Part shown: piece by piece, positions 9,143 through 18,140 of the stretch | Layout of the letters: every line of letters begins with the position of its first letter | Numbering within the stretch: position 1 is the stretch's first letter | From: Lachnospiraceae bacterium NSJ-143 | Lineage (GTDB): Bacteria > Bacillota > Clostridia > Lachnospirales > Anaerotignaceae | Assembly: GCA_022867625.1 (NCBI GenBank) | Contig: JALIFM010000005.1 | Span: forward strand, 62,001 to 126,000 | Reading direction: 5' to 3' | Length of the DNA: 64,000 nt | Notes under the pieces: model-generated | Database searches by the model: none | Told to the model about the DNA's origin: nothing | What the model saw: the letters and a program-made list of their open reading frames with translations, nothing else | Position numbers and translations under genes: made by a program

Positions 9143-10201
9143 ATGAGTAAAGGAATTTATGTAGTAGTTGAACAGAGAAACGGTAAAGTTCAGAATGTTG
9201 GTCTTGAGCTTATTGGAGAAGCTACAAGATTAAAAGCTGACCTTCAGGAAGATGTTGTAGCTATTCTTTTAGGCAGTGATATAAAGGGAGAAGTAAGCAA
9301 ATTATATGAGTTTGGCGCTGACAAGGTAATTTTAGTTGACAGCCCATACTTAAAAGAATATGCTACAGAGCCTTACACAAAGGCACTTACACAGGTATGC
9401 AAAGAGTGTGAGCCACACATCATGCTTTTTGGCGCTTCATCAATCGGCCGTGACGTTGCTCCAAGGCTTGCAAGCCGTATTAAAACAGGACTTACAGCTG
9501 ACTGCACAGGCTTAAGAATGGCTAAGACTGACGAGGAGCTTGAAAAAGAGGCAGCTCTTGGCAACAGCGACCCTAAGAGAGGACTTCTTATGACTCGTCC
9601 TGCTTTCGGCGGAAATATCATGGCTACTCTTATGTGCCCAAGAACAACACCTCAGATGGCTACAGTTCGTCCTGGTGTTATGAAGAAAATCGACAGAATC
9701 GCCGGCAGAACAGGCGAGCTTGTTGAGATGAATGTTGATTTCAGCGATGCTGATATGAATATCGAGATTCTTGAGGTTGTTAAGACAGAGAAGAAGTCTG
9801 TTGATATCACAGAGGCTAAGGTACTTGTATCTGGCGGACGTGGTGTTGGCAAGAATGGTTATGACATGCTTAGGGCATGCGCAAACGAGCTTGGCGGTGA
9901 GGTTGCATCATCAAGAGCTAACGTTGACGACCCTACAGTTGAATGGGCTACACATGACATGCAGGTTGGCCAGACAGGAAAGACAGTTAGACCTGACCTC
10001 TACCTTGCATGCGGTATTTCAGGAGCTATTCAGCACGTTGCAGGTATGGAAAACTCAGACCTTGTTATTTCTATCAACAAGAATGACACAGCACCTATAT
10101 TCCAGGTATCAGACCTTGGTATAGTAGGAGATGTTAAGGTTATTCTTCCTAAGCTTACAGACGCACTTAAGAAATACAATGCTGACAAAGTAGTTAAATA
10201 A
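9143..10201 (+). CDS. etfA: Electron transfer flavoprotein alpha subunit
   Basis: EtfA (352 residues) holds the FAD of the electron transfer flavoprotein. The C-terminal FAD domain shows VSGGRGVGKNGY (about residues 230-241), then VGQTGKTVRPDLYLACGISG and the INKNDTAPIFQVSDLGIVGD stretch. There is no extra N-terminal ferredoxin domain, unlike the longer EtfA of some anaerobes. It is the last gene of the operon, 40 bases after etfB and just before a strong terminator. Confidence 0.95.
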   Translation: MSKGIYVVVEQRNGKVQNVGLELIGEATRLKADLQEDVVAILLGSDIKGEVSKLYEFGADKVILVDSPYLKEYATEPYTKALTQVCKECEPHIMLFGASSIGRDVAPRLASRIKTGLTADCTGLRMAKTDEELEKEAALGNSDPKRGLLMTRPAFGGNIMATLMCPRTTPQMATVRPGVMKKIDRIAGRTGELVEMNVDFSDADMNIEILEVVKTEKKSVDITEAKVLVSGGRGVGKNGYDMLRACANELGGEVASSRANVDDPTVEWATHDMQVGQTGKTVRPDLYLACGISGAIQHVAGMENSDLVISINKNDTAPIFQVSDLGIVGDVKVILPKLTDALKKYNADKVVK

Positions 10202-10216
10202 TTGAATCAGCTGTTA

Positions 10217-10246
10217 ATCCCCCATCTTTAAGATGGGGGATTTTTT
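10217..10246 (+). terminator. Rho-independent terminator after etfA
   Basis: A perfect stem TCCCCCATCTT/AAGATGGGGGA is followed by six T residues. It closes the acyl-CoA dehydrogenase-etfBA operon. Confidence 0.95.
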
Positions 10247-10487
10247 ATTATATTGATAAACTTAATAATTGTAGCCAAACCTTCATGAAACTGTAATGTA
10301 TTTGTATAGGTACAATATGGCATAAAGTGGTAGAATGCTTATATGGCGGAGATACGTAATAATTGAAATGTTAAATGTTATTTTTAATGAATTTGGTTAT
10401 TACGGATAAAGAAGCTGAGCGGTTGAAAAATGCAGAGTATTTTGAGGTTTTATAAAGACAATTAGATTTTAATCAGGAGGGGTAGAT

Positions 10488-11282
10488 ATGAAGGGAGTTT
10501 TATTGGCGGCTACAGCATGTGTCTGTGCAGGAATGGCTCTTAACGCATATGCGTCGGAGGGTATAAGCCTGAAACTTAACGGGGAAAAATGGGAAATGGA
10601 AGGTGAGATTGAAAACAGAGACGGAAGGATTATGATTCCCGTCAATGAGGTTGAAAGGATTATCGGGAGGAAAACCGGAGATTCGGCTGATAAAAACGAA
10701 TGTCTGATTATATATGGAGACAGGCACATAAATTTTGAGGTCGGAAACAGGGAGGCCATGTATTATTATTATGTGCCTGAGAGAGATGAATCTGAGGTGG
10801 TACACACTGTTTTAAGTGTGGCGCCGGAACTGAAGGACGGGAATATAATGATTCCATTGAGGGATACTGTTGAAGGAATAATGGAAAGGGAGGTGGAATG
10901 GAACGGGGAGGAAAGGAGTATAAACATAAAGCTTCCTGTTAATGAAGATGTAATATCCGCTGAGGATTATGAAAAGATTAAGGACAAGCCGATAAAAAGC
11001 TTGGATATTTGGTATGGTTATGACCCACAGTATAATGAGGACAGCAGGAGCTTTACACTCAAAAATACTAAGAATATAAAAAAGGCAGTGCAGGCAGCTC
11101 GTGTTATGAGTTGTATAACTCAGGAGTCAGGCAGCAGAGGAGTTTCGTACAATGTTAGATACAATATAGAATATGAAGATGGGCAAAAGGCTGAGATATT
11201 GTTTAATGGTCTGGACTATTTTGAGGATATTGAGAGTATGTATTTTATTACCGAGGAGGCGCTTTTGCAGACAGGCAACTAG
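10488..11282 (+). CDS. Secreted stalk-domain protein with split C-terminus
   Basis: The 264-residue product has a signal peptide (about residues 1-22, cleavage after NAYA). Two repeats follow that resemble copper amine oxidase N-terminal-like stalk domains, each with a GRIMIPVNEV or GNIMIPLRDT core near residues 45 and 118. Such domains are common in secreted clostridial surface proteins; the function is unknown. The frame stops at 11280-11282, but the next frame continues without break as QLDGRNVDMKGYLEKG and on to a stop at 11360-11362, just before a terminator. The intact protein was probably about 291 residues, and one base seems to have been lost near 11275. AGGAGGGG precedes the ATG. 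Confidence 0.8.
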   Translation: MKGVLLAATACVCAGMALNAYASEGISLKLNGEKWEMEGEIENRDGRIMIPVNEVERIIGRKTGDSADKNECLIIYGDRHINFEVGNREAMYYYYVPERDESEVVHTVLSVAPELKDGNIMIPLRDTVEGIMEREVEWNGEERSINIKLPVNEDVISAEDYEKIKDKPIKSLDIWYGYDPQYNEDSRSFTLKNTKNIKKAVQAARVMSCITQESGSRGVSYNVRYNIEYEDGQKAEILFNGLDYFEDIESMYFITEEALLQTGN

Positions 11283-11370
11283 ACGGAAGAAATGTGGATA
11301 TGAAGGGCTACCTTGAAAAGGGCAGTGTTCCTGATGAGATAAGAAAGCTGTACAGCAATTAATACTGTAT

Positions 11371-11407
11371 AAATAACCCCTGTATTTTTATAGGGGTTAT
11401 TTTTTAT
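11371..11407 (+). terminator. Rho-independent terminator
   Basis: The stem AATAACCCC/GGGGTTATT with a T run closes the stalk-protein gene. It lies 9 bases after the stop of the shifted frame, supporting the idea that the gene originally ended at 11362. Confidence 0.9.
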
Positions 11408-11877
11408 TTAATTTATACCAGTCAGTAAGGATACGGATATTGGTATTTTTTTGTTTCAAAGATTTATAAAAAGCGGATAAATTTTATATTGGGGATAAAG
11501 CTTATATTTAATGAAATGTAAGTTTTTGTGGAGTTAATATATGCCATGTAATATAATATAAAGTCACAAAATATAAATATACAACACAGTTTTTCGGCTG
11601 TTTTGAATGCTGAAAAGTAAAAAAATAAGAAGTGAAAAAAATACGCATATATGCATAAATATACAGTGAAATTACCGGTAAATTGCAATCAGCATAATTA
11701 TGTAAATTTGGATATCCTCTCAAAATTCGACAATACTCTACATAAAGCATAAAAAAATGGGGTTGTCATTACTATTTTTAATAATGAAATGTGTAGTTTT
11801 TAACAAAATCACATGAATCGTGTTGACAGCTGTCTGCTATTATGATAAGTTTAAGGAGTTTTAGGAGGCGGTTTATA
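11408..11877 (+). other. AT-rich intergenic region before the phage element
   Basis: No convincing gene is seen. Minus-strand frames here are AT-rich and lack a ribosome binding site. A TTGACA at 11823-11828 upstream of the first phage gene could be a -35 element, but the -10 is poor (TAAGTT-like at 11846). The left boundary of the phage element probably lies in this stretch; no attachment-site repeat was found. Confidence 0.4.
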
Positions 11878-12135
11878 TTGAAAAAAAGAAAGTATACTGA
11901 GCTTAGTGAACTGAAAGAATTTCTGAAAAAAAAGAACTGTTCTTACAAAAAACTCTCTGATGAACTGGGGATAAGCATTGATGCAGTTAACAACAAACTG
12001 AATGGTTATACCCTGCTTAACATTAACGAAATGAAACGAATGGTGATGTTATTTGACATGAACCCGGGAGACATTAACAGGTTATTTATTACTAACGAGA
12101 CCATAACTGTAAAAAAAGAAAAAAGTATAAATTGA
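11878..12135 (+). CDS. Small XRE-like helix-turn-helix regulator of the phage element
   Basis: An 85-residue DNA-binding protein of the phage Cro/CI or DUF739 type. The segment CSYKKLSDELGISIDAVNNK, about residues 23-42, is a typical helix-turn-helix, followed by NINEMKRMVMLFDMNPGDINRLF, as in clostridial phage regulators. AGGAGG at 11863-11868 with spacing 9 points to the TTG at 11878 rather than an upstream ATG at 11842. It is the only repressor-like gene of the element and would control the genes downstream. The low gene number makes classical lysogeny control unlikely. Confidence 0.7.
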   Translation: MKKRKYTELSELKEFLKKKNCSYKKLSDELGISIDAVNNKLNGYTLLNINEMKRMVMLFDMNPGDINRLFITNETITVKKEKSIN

Positions 12136-12289
12136 TTGGTTGCAATTAATTTTATTGCAGAGAGTTTGGCATAACAGAAAGAGGTTTAAAAGAGGGAGGT
12201 TTCAGAGTGCAAACCGGCTGATATTCAGCTGATTTAAGCGGGTTTGGAGTTATTGAAAAAAGGACAAAGTTTATTTTGGGGGCGATAGG

Positions 12290-12697
12290 TTGGCAGATAG
12301 AAGAAAGCTGGATATGAGTATGTTTGATATATCTGAGTATGCTTATAAGGAGCTTCAGTATTTTTGCATGCAGTACAGGGAGAAGAAAAAAGCGATAGAG
12401 GACGGCTATGGAGTACAGGCGGTACGGTATGATAATTTACCACATTCATCGGGGAATATAAGCGATCCAACATATGCAAATGCCAGCAGAATGATAAAGA
12501 TGAAAGAAGATGTGGAAATAATAGAAAGAGCGGCAAAAGAGACTGACAGGGAACTTTACAGGTACATAATACGGAATGTGTCTGATGGGATACCTTTTGA
12601 ATATTTGAATGTTCCATGCGGAAGGCGGCAGTTTTATAACAAAAGGCGGCTGTTCTTTTATAAGCTGTATTGTTTGAAGAATAAAAATGCCCTATGA
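12290..12697 (+). CDS. ArpU/RinA-like phage late transcription regulator
   Basis: The 135-residue product has an N-terminal helical part and a C-terminal region that looks like the DNA-binding helix-turn-helix of ArpU/RinA or sigma-like phage activators: GIPFEYLNVPCGRRQFYNKR, near residues 103-122. Such proteins sit directly before the small terminase gene and switch on the packaging and structural genes, as Xpf does in PBSX. The start is TTG at 12290, behind the strong GGGGGCGATA site at 12278-12287. Family assignment rests on the C-terminal pattern and on position, not on a strong motif. Confidence 0.6.
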   Translation: MADRRKLDMSMFDISEYAYKELQYFCMQYREKKKAIEDGYGVQAVRYDNLPHSSGNISDPTYANASRMIKMKEDVEIIERAAKETDRELYRYIIRNVSDGIPFEYLNVPCGRRQFYNKRRLFFYKLYCLKNKNAL

Positions 12698-12922
12698 AAA
12701 AGGGACACACAGGTGACGTACTTGTGTGATATTATATTAGCATGAGAAAATAAAAAATAAAACAGGTTTTTATTATGTTGACAGTTTAAATGGTTTTGTG
12801 CATAAGCACTGACGGTTTTAAATTAAAATGTATATAAGGCCTGTTTTTTGGTTGCCGGAATTGATATTTAAATTTACGAAACGGCAGAAGATTTTGATAT
12901 ATGGGTATTTGGGGGCGATATA

Positions 12923-13282
12923 ATTACAGGCAGAAAATTGACAAAAAAGCAGAAGCTGGCCGCTGACGCCTTGACTAATATAGGTTATGAAGGGACTCTT
13001 GAGGACATATGCCTTGAATTTGACATAGCCAAAGAGACTTTATACGGCTGGCTTTCTGACGAGAGGTTCAGAGAATATATGGATATGGTATTAAACGGCA
13101 GGACATTCAGCGCTATGACAGGTGTATGGAAAAGCCTGCTTGACCAATGCGGAGAAGGCAATATACAGGCTATAAAGCTGTATTTTGAGCTGAAGGGCAA
13201 ATACAGAGGTGAAAAGACGGCGGTATCGGATACGGCGATACAGATTATAGATGATATACCGAAGGTGAAAGATAATGCCTAG
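12923..13282 (+). CDS. Phage terminase small subunit, probable AUU start
   Basis: The product of about 119 residues would recognise DNA for packaging and stimulate the large subunit. RKLTKKQKLAADAL and the helix-turn-helix ICLEFDIAKETLYGWL are typical for small terminases of this phage group. The only standard start codon in frame is TTG 12938, but it has no ribosome binding site at proper distance. The AUU at 12923 lies behind GGGGGCGATA (12911-12920) with the same 2-base gap as the TTG of the previous gene, and it gives the expected N-terminus. The 3' end overlaps the large subunit gene by 8 bases. Confidence 0.82.
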   Translation: MTGRKLTKKQKLAADALTNIGYEGTLEDICLEFDIAKETLYGWLSDERFREYMDMVLNGRTFSAMTGVWKSLLDQCGEGNIQAIKLYFELKGKYRGEKTAVSDTAIQIIDDIPKVKDNA

Positions 13283-14510
13283 GCTCAGCGAATTGATAGC
13301 GCCATCGTTTTATGAGGCGCACAGGGATATTGATGAGGGAAGATATACGCATTACTGGTTTAAAGGCGGACGAGGCAGCTGTAAATCATCTTTTATTTCG
13401 ATTGAGATTATATTGGGAATTATGAGAGATAAAAACGCAAACGCCATTGTTTTAAGAAAAGTGCACAACAGTATAAGAGACAGTGTTTTTGAGCAGATGC
13501 TGTGGGCTGTGGAAGCAGTGGGGGCAGACTCGCTTTGGGAAAAGAAATTGTCGGCTCCATATACTCTGGTTTTAAAAAACACTGGACAAAAGGTTATTTT
13601 TAAAGGCTGCGATGACCCTGGGAAAATTAAATCAACTAAGTTTAAGAAGGGGTACGCAAAGTACATTTGGTTTGAAGAAGCTGACGAGTTCAGCTCTATG
13701 GAAGAAATAAGGAATATTAACCAGTCGCTGCTGAGGGGTGGAGAGCGGTTCTGTGTTTTTTACTCATATAATCCGCCTCAGAGCACAGCTAACTGGATAA
13801 ACCGGGAGTCCGTTAAAAGAAGGGAAGGAAAAAAGACATATTCAAGCACATATAAAACTGTTCCCACAAATTGGCTTGGGGAACAGTTTTTTATTGAGGC
13901 GGATTATCTGCGGCGGACTGACAAGAGAGCCTATGAACACGAGTATCTTGGAAAGGCAACCGGAACAGGCGCGGAGGTTTTTCAAAATATTGAGCTCAGA
14001 GAGATAACAGATGAGGAAATAAACTGCTTTGATAAAATATCAAGAGGTCTTGACTGGGGCTACGCAACAGACCCGCTTCATTATACAGTTAACTATTACG
14101 ATAAAACCAGAAGAAAGCTATATATATTTTATGAGATACATATGACTGGACTCAGCAATATAAAGGCAGGGGAGATGATAAAAAAAGAAAACAAAAGAAA
14201 CGGCACTGTTATATGCGACAGTGCCGAGCCTAAGAGCATAGCAGAGCTTAATTATTTTGGAATAAACGCAATAGGCGCGAAAAAGGGCCCCGGCAGCATA
14301 GAATATGGCATAAAGTGGCTTCAAAACATGGAAAAGATTGTTATTGACCCTGAAAGATGCCCGTACACAGCCAAAGAGTTTACTGAATACGAGCTTGAAA
14401 GAGACAACGGCGGCAACCTGAGGGCGCATTTTCCTGATAAAAATAACCACGCTATAGATGCGGTGAGATATTCAAGGCAGTTTGACATGAGCATGGTGAA
14501 AGTGAGGTAA
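13275..14510 (+). CDS. Phage terminase large subunit (PBSX type)
   Basis: This 411-residue DNA-packaging motor has ATPase and nuclease domains that both look intact. Walker A is GGRGSCKSS at residues 31-39 and Walker B is YIWFEEADEF at about 130-139. The nuclease acidic residues are Asp260 in GLDWGY, Asp315 in VICDSAEPKS and Asp395 in NNHAIDAVRY. The family is the PBSX-type terminase, Terminase_3/6-like. Conservation of all catalytic positions argues that DNA packaging is, or recently was, under selection. The gene overlaps the small subunit and is followed after 2 bases by the portal gene. Confidence 0.93.
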   Translation: MPRLSELIAPSFYEAHRDIDEGRYTHYWFKGGRGSCKSSFISIEIILGIMRDKNANAIVLRKVHNSIRDSVFEQMLWAVEAVGADSLWEKKLSAPYTLVLKNTGQKVIFKGCDDPGKIKSTKFKKGYAKYIWFEEADEFSSMEEIRNINQSLLRGGERFCVFYSYNPPQSTANWINRESVKRREGKKTYSSTYKTVPTNWLGEQFFIEADYLRRTDKRAYEHEYLGKATGTGAEVFQNIELREITDEEINCFDKISRGLDWGYATDPLHYTVNYYDKTRRKLYIFYEIHMTGLSNIKAGEMIKKENKRNGTVICDSAEPKSIAELNYFGINAIGAKKGPGSIEYGIKWLQNMEKIVIDPERCPYTAKEFTEYELERDNGGNLRAHFPDKNNHAIDAVRYSRQFDMSMVKVR

Positions 14511-14512
14511 TT

Positions 14513-16003
14513 ATGTTTTTAACTGAGACTGATTTGATAAACGCAAAATTGACGGCAGACAGCCGTTTAGACGAAAATGATATTTTAAAGTACATAATAA
14601 AAGAAGATGAAAACAGCGACAGAAAACGCAAAATGGCAGATGGGGAGAGGTACTATGCCTATGAGCATGACATACTTAAAAAGGATTTCAGGCAGAGCAA
14701 TATTTCTGAAAACGGCGATAACGGTGATGGGCAGGAAAAAATAACTAGGTTTGTAAACCCCAACAGAAGCAACCACCACAATATTAACTGCTTTCACAGG
14801 ATTCTTGTAGACCAGAAGGTTGCCTACCTGATTGGCAGAGAGCCGGTTATTAAAATAAACTACAGGAACGGCACTGAAAGAGACAGGGATTTTGAGAGGG
14901 CTGTTGATGATTTTACCGGCGAAGAGTTCAACGGGGTTTTGCAGGAGCTTTTGACAGGGGCCAGCAACAAAGGAAGCGAGGCCCTGCATGTATATTATGA
15001 TAGAAACGGTGCACTCAGGTACTGTGTTGTGCCGGCTGATGAGATTATACCCGTTTATGACAGCGAATATGAAAAGGAGCTTCAGCAGCTTATAAGATAT
15101 TACGATACGGTTGTAATAAGGAATGGCAACAAGTATGTAAGAAAACGGGTGGAGTGGTGGACGAAGGAAGATGTAACATATTTTATTGAGGATGACAGCA
15201 GAAATTATATTCTTGACAATACGGTAAAGCATAATCCGTCGCCTCACTGGTGGGGAGTAATTGCGGAGGAGGGATATGAAAAGAGCCGCAAGGCACACAG
15301 CTGGGGACGTGTGCCTTTTATAATACTTAAAAACAACCACAAAGAAACAACTGACCTGGAGGCGGTAAAAGGGCTTATTGACGCATATGACCTTATATCA
15401 AGTGAAGGCACAAATAACCTTCTTGACCTAGTTGAGCTATACTGGGTAATACAGGGTTACGGCGGAGATACAGCGTCTGCCATATCCAGAAAATTGCAGA
15501 TTAACAAGGCCGTAAACATTACCGACAGCAGCGGCAATGTGGAGGCAAGACAGATTGAGCTTTCTATGGACGGAAGGCTTAATTTTTTGAAACGGCTCAG
15601 AAAGGATATATTTGAGTTCGGACAGGGTGTTGACACTGACCCGGAGATGCTTGGAAACTCTCCAAGCGGAGTTTCGCTTAAATTCCAGTATACTTTACTG
15701 GAGCTTAAGGCAAGCGGGATTGCGGTAAAACTGAAACAATGTATAAAAGAGCTTATCGGGTACATGATTGAGGACTATAACATGAGGTTTGGCACAGAGT
15801 ATGACAGCGGAATGATAAAGGTGGCTTTAAAGAGGAATGCTGTAACAAACGACTATGAAACTGTACAGATGATTCAGATGTCCAAGGAGATTTTAAGCGA
15901 TGAAACACTTTTGAGCATGCACCCGTTTGTGGAGGAGATATCAATGGAAAAGGACGCTGTAAAGGAAGATGAAGTTGTGAAAAACAGAGAAAAATCAGTT
16001 TGA
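14513..16003 (+). CDS. Phage portal protein (SPP1 gp6-like)
   Basis: The 496-residue portal protein would form the dodecameric ring at one capsid vertex through which DNA enters. The segment FHRILVDQKVAYLIGREPV, near residues 94-112, is characteristic of SPP1 gp6-type portals, and so are KGSEALHVYYD and the SPSGVSLKFQYTLLELKA block near residues 383-400. The gene starts 2 bases after the terminase. In PBSX the equivalent is XkdE. Confidence 0.9.
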   Translation: MFLTETDLINAKLTADSRLDENDILKYIIKEDENSDRKRKMADGERYYAYEHDILKKDFRQSNISENGDNGDGQEKITRFVNPNRSNHHNINCFHRILVDQKVAYLIGREPVIKINYRNGTERDRDFERAVDDFTGEEFNGVLQELLTGASNKGSEALHVYYDRNGALRYCVVPADEIIPVYDSEYEKELQQLIRYYDTVVIRNGNKYVRKRVEWWTKEDVTYFIEDDSRNYILDNTVKHNPSPHWWGVIAEEGYEKSRKAHSWGRVPFIILKNNHKETTDLEAVKGLIDAYDLISSEGTNNLLDLVELYWVIQGYGGDTASAISRKLQINKAVNITDSSGNVEARQIELSMDGRLNFLKRLRKDIFEFGQGVDTDPEMLGNSPSGVSLKFQYTLLELKASGIAVKLKQCIKELIGYMIEDYNMRFGTEYDSGMIKVALKRNAVTNDYETVQMIQMSKEILSDETLLSMHPFVEEISMEKDAVKEDEVVKNREKSV

Positions 16004-16047
16004 TTTTTTGGGCGGAGGGAGGGAAAAGCTGAGAGGAGGTGAATTTT

Positions 16048-16527
16048 ATGGAAAAAACAGAATGGCTTGATGAGCTCTTTAATGGCTGTGAAAGCAGGGA
16101 AGAGCTCTATGAAATGATTAAGGAATACATAGAGGAAAACTGTATTACAGCCGATGAAGACAGTGAGACTGTTACAAAAGCAGAGTATGACGCTTTGGAA
16201 GAGAGCTACAAAAAGGAATTAAATGAGCTGAAGGAAAGCTTTGAGAAAGAAAGGACGAGCTCTTTGATTGAAAGCGAGATTTTATCCCAGGGTGGGAAAA
16301 ATCCAAAGGCAATACTGGCTATTATAAGTGACAAGGACATGCTTAGAGATGAAAGCGGTAAAATAGTTGGCATTGAGCTTTCGGCTGTGAAGGAGAGCGC
16401 ACCCTACCTTTTTAAAAATGATGAGGAGAAGGTTGAGGGAACCGGCGCAGTGATAAAAACAAAAAAGAGAAATGGTCAAACAAGGTTTATGGAAAGTGCA
16501 AGGCGCGCTGCCGGGCTTGACAAATAA
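16048..16527 (+). CDS. Phage scaffold protein (GP20-like)
   Basis: The 159-residue protein has a long charged, coiled-coil-prone middle (about residues 45-75, rich in Glu and Lys) and a C-terminal basic RRAAGL tail, as in phage GP20-type capsid scaffolds. The ISDKDMLRDESGKIVG segment is also typical. ATG 16048 follows GAGGAGGTG directly; GTG 16039 is a less likely start. No head maturation protease is visible between portal and capsid, so assembly would be protease-independent, as in SPP1. Confidence 0.82.
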   Translation: MEKTEWLDELFNGCESREELYEMIKEYIEENCITADEDSETVTKAEYDALEESYKKELNELKESFEKERTSSLIESEILSQGGKNPKAILAIISDKDMLRDESGKIVGIELSAVKESAPYLFKNDEEKVEGTGAVIKTKKRNGQTRFMESARRAAGLDK

Positions 16528-16542
16528 GAGGGGAGAAAATAA

Positions 16543-17421
16543 ATGGCAAATTCTATTGAATACGCATCAAAATTTTTACCGGTAATTGATGACATATATA
16601 AGGCAGAGTCAGTGACAGAATGCCTTGACACAAGTTCTATGGCAGACTTTTCGGGAGCCAATGAGATAAAAATACTTAAGGTATCAACTACTGGCCTTGG
16701 AACATATTCCAGAACAGGAGGCTATCCAAAAGGCGATATTACAGCTGTGTGGGAAACAATGAAGCTTACCCAAGAAAGAGGAAAGGAAATTTCAATTGAC
16801 CGCATGGATGACGAGGAAACACTGGGAATGGTGTTTGGCACAGTCACAGGAAATTTTATGAGGGAATGGGTTATACCAGAGCTTGACGCTTACAGGTTTT
16901 CCAAGTACGCTTCTTCAACAGGAATTACAACTAAGGAGGAGACTCTTACAAAGGATACAATACTTTCGGCTATTGACAGCGCTTCTTTGGCCCTTGACGA
17001 AAGCGAGGTGCCTTTGGAGGGCAGAGTGCTTTTTGTAAACAGCGATTTAAAGCCGGTTTTAAATTCGGCGCTCACAAGACAGTGGACAAACGAGGAGGAA
17101 GCCAGTACTGTTGTTAACAAATACAACAACATGAATGTTATATATGTGCCAAAGACAAGGTTCTACACAAAGATAAGCCTTAACGACGGTACGGGTACGT
17201 GGGGATATACAAAAGATGCTACAGGAAAGTCAATAAACTTTATGATGCTTTACCCACAGGCCCTTGTGCAGGCAAAGAAATTTGTTATGCCTAAAATATT
17301 TTCTCCGGATGAAAACCAGAAGCTTGATGCATGGCTTTTCCAGTTCAGGCTTTATCATGACGCGTTTGTATATGAAAATAAAGCAAAGGGAATTTATATG
17401 AGTGACAGAGCGGGTGATTAA
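16543..17421 (+). CDS. Phage major capsid protein
   Basis: The 292-residue protein lies directly after the scaffold and matches the coliphage-type or SPP1-like HK97-fold capsid family by pattern: an N-terminal YASKFLPVIDDIYKAESVT segment, DITAVWETMKLTQERGKEI, the EWVIPELDAYRFSKYA helix and a MMLYPQALVQAKKF stretch near the end. No long N-terminal delta domain is present, in keeping with a separate scaffold. The gene starts with ATG 15 bases after the scaffold stop. Confidence 0.87.
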   Translation: MANSIEYASKFLPVIDDIYKAESVTECLDTSSMADFSGANEIKILKVSTTGLGTYSRTGGYPKGDITAVWETMKLTQERGKEISIDRMDDEETLGMVFGTVTGNFMREWVIPELDAYRFSKYASSTGITTKEETLTKDTILSAIDSASLALDESEVPLEGRVLFVNSDLKPVLNSALTRQWTNEEEASTVVNKYNNMNVIYVPKTRFYTKISLNDGTGTWGYTKDATGKSINFMMLYPQALVQAKKFVMPKIFSPDENQKLDAWLFQFRLYHDAFVYENKAKGIYMSDRAGD

Positions 17422-17424
17422 GCA

Positions 17425-17766
17425 TTGGACAAGGCGGCGATGCTGGAGAAAGTAAGGGAAATTTGCGGTGAGAGCGCCATAAGCCCTGTAATGGAATATG
17501 TTTTTGAGAACGCCATATGGATTGTGAAAAACTATTGCCATATATACGATATACCTGAAGGGCTTGAGACGGTGGTTATTGATATGGTATCGGATATGCT
17601 GATGAGCGGGGAATATGCTGACGAGTACGGAACGGGAAAGCTTAAAAGCATTACAGAGGGAGACATTGCCATGACCTTTGACCAGAATTTTGGAGAGAAA
17701 TATGGGTTAAAGGATATTAAAAGTTATGAAAACAGGATGAGAAATTTCAGGAGAATTAAATGGTGA
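17425..17766 (+). CDS. Phage head-tail connector protein (XkdH-like)
   Basis: This 113-residue protein has the size and position of the first neck adaptor (gp6/gp15-like connector) that binds the portal ring. The helical VIDMVSDMLMSGEY and MTFDQNFGEKYGLKDI segments resemble connectors of the XkdH type. It starts with TTG 3 bases after the capsid stop region, with GGGTGATT as a modest site, and overlaps the next gene by 7 bases. Function is assigned mainly from order. Confidence 0.65.
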   Translation: MDKAAMLEKVREICGESAISPVMEYVFENAIWIVKNYCHIYDIPEGLETVVIDMVSDMLMSGEYADEYGTGKLKSITEGDIAMTFDQNFGEKYGLKDIKSYENRMRNFRRIKW

Positions 17767-18128
17767 TGAAAAAATATGAAACTGGCAAAATGGCCGAAAT
17801 GCTTTTCAGCGACAGATGCAGCGTAATGAGATATGAATTTGAAGCTGATGAAAGCGGTGTAAGTATTCCAAGGCTAACTGATGTATATGAAAATATTAAA
17901 TGCAGAATAAGCTACAGCCTTGATGGACCTAACAGGGAAACCAAGACTGTATCGGAAATAAAGCATAAAATCAAGGTATATTTTCCGAGCAGGTATGAGA
18001 TAAAAAGCGGAGATGTTTTGACTGTAGTACGTGGTACGGTACAGGAATGCTGTAAGGCATGTTCCAAAAGCAGAAGATATTTGTCACACCAGGAAATTGA
18101 AGCCGAAATTATGGACAAAAATCCCTGA
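17760..18128 (+). CDS. Phage head closure protein (XkdI/gp16-like)
   Basis: The 122-residue beta-rich protein sits second in the neck cassette, where the stopper or head-completion protein is expected. The SDRCSVMRYEF start and VYFPSRYEIKSGDVLTVVRGTV segment look like SPP1 gp16-type head closure proteins. It overlaps the connector gene at its start and is followed by the tail terminator gene after 12 bases. Family assignment is by pattern and synteny. Confidence 0.6.
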   Translation: MVMKKYETGKMAEMLFSDRCSVMRYEFEADESGVSIPRLTDVYENIKCRISYSLDGPNRETKTVSEIKHKIKVYFPSRYEIKSGDVLTVVRGTVQECCKACSKSRRYLSHQEIEAEIMDKNP

Positions 18129-18140
18129 AGGAGGACTGTT

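Noticed and set aside
11271-11285. Programmed frameshift at the end of the stalk protein.
   Set aside because: No slippery heptamer is present at the shift; a one-base deletion explains it better.
11464-11750. Two overlapping minus-strand frames of 74 and 80 codons.
   Set aside because: AT-rich sequence, aromatic-rich translation, no ribosome binding site or known pattern.
11811-11820. ACATGAATCG near the left end of the phage element resembles ACATGATTCG in tRNA-Arg (26026-26035), a possible attachment repeat.
   Set aside because: Only 9 of 10 bases match, too short to separate from chance; no longer repeat extends it.
12704-12726. Hairpin CACACAGG/CTTGTGTG after the ArpU-like gene as a terminator.
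   Set aside because: No T run follows and the next gene needs read-through or a separate promoter; evidence is too weak to annotate.
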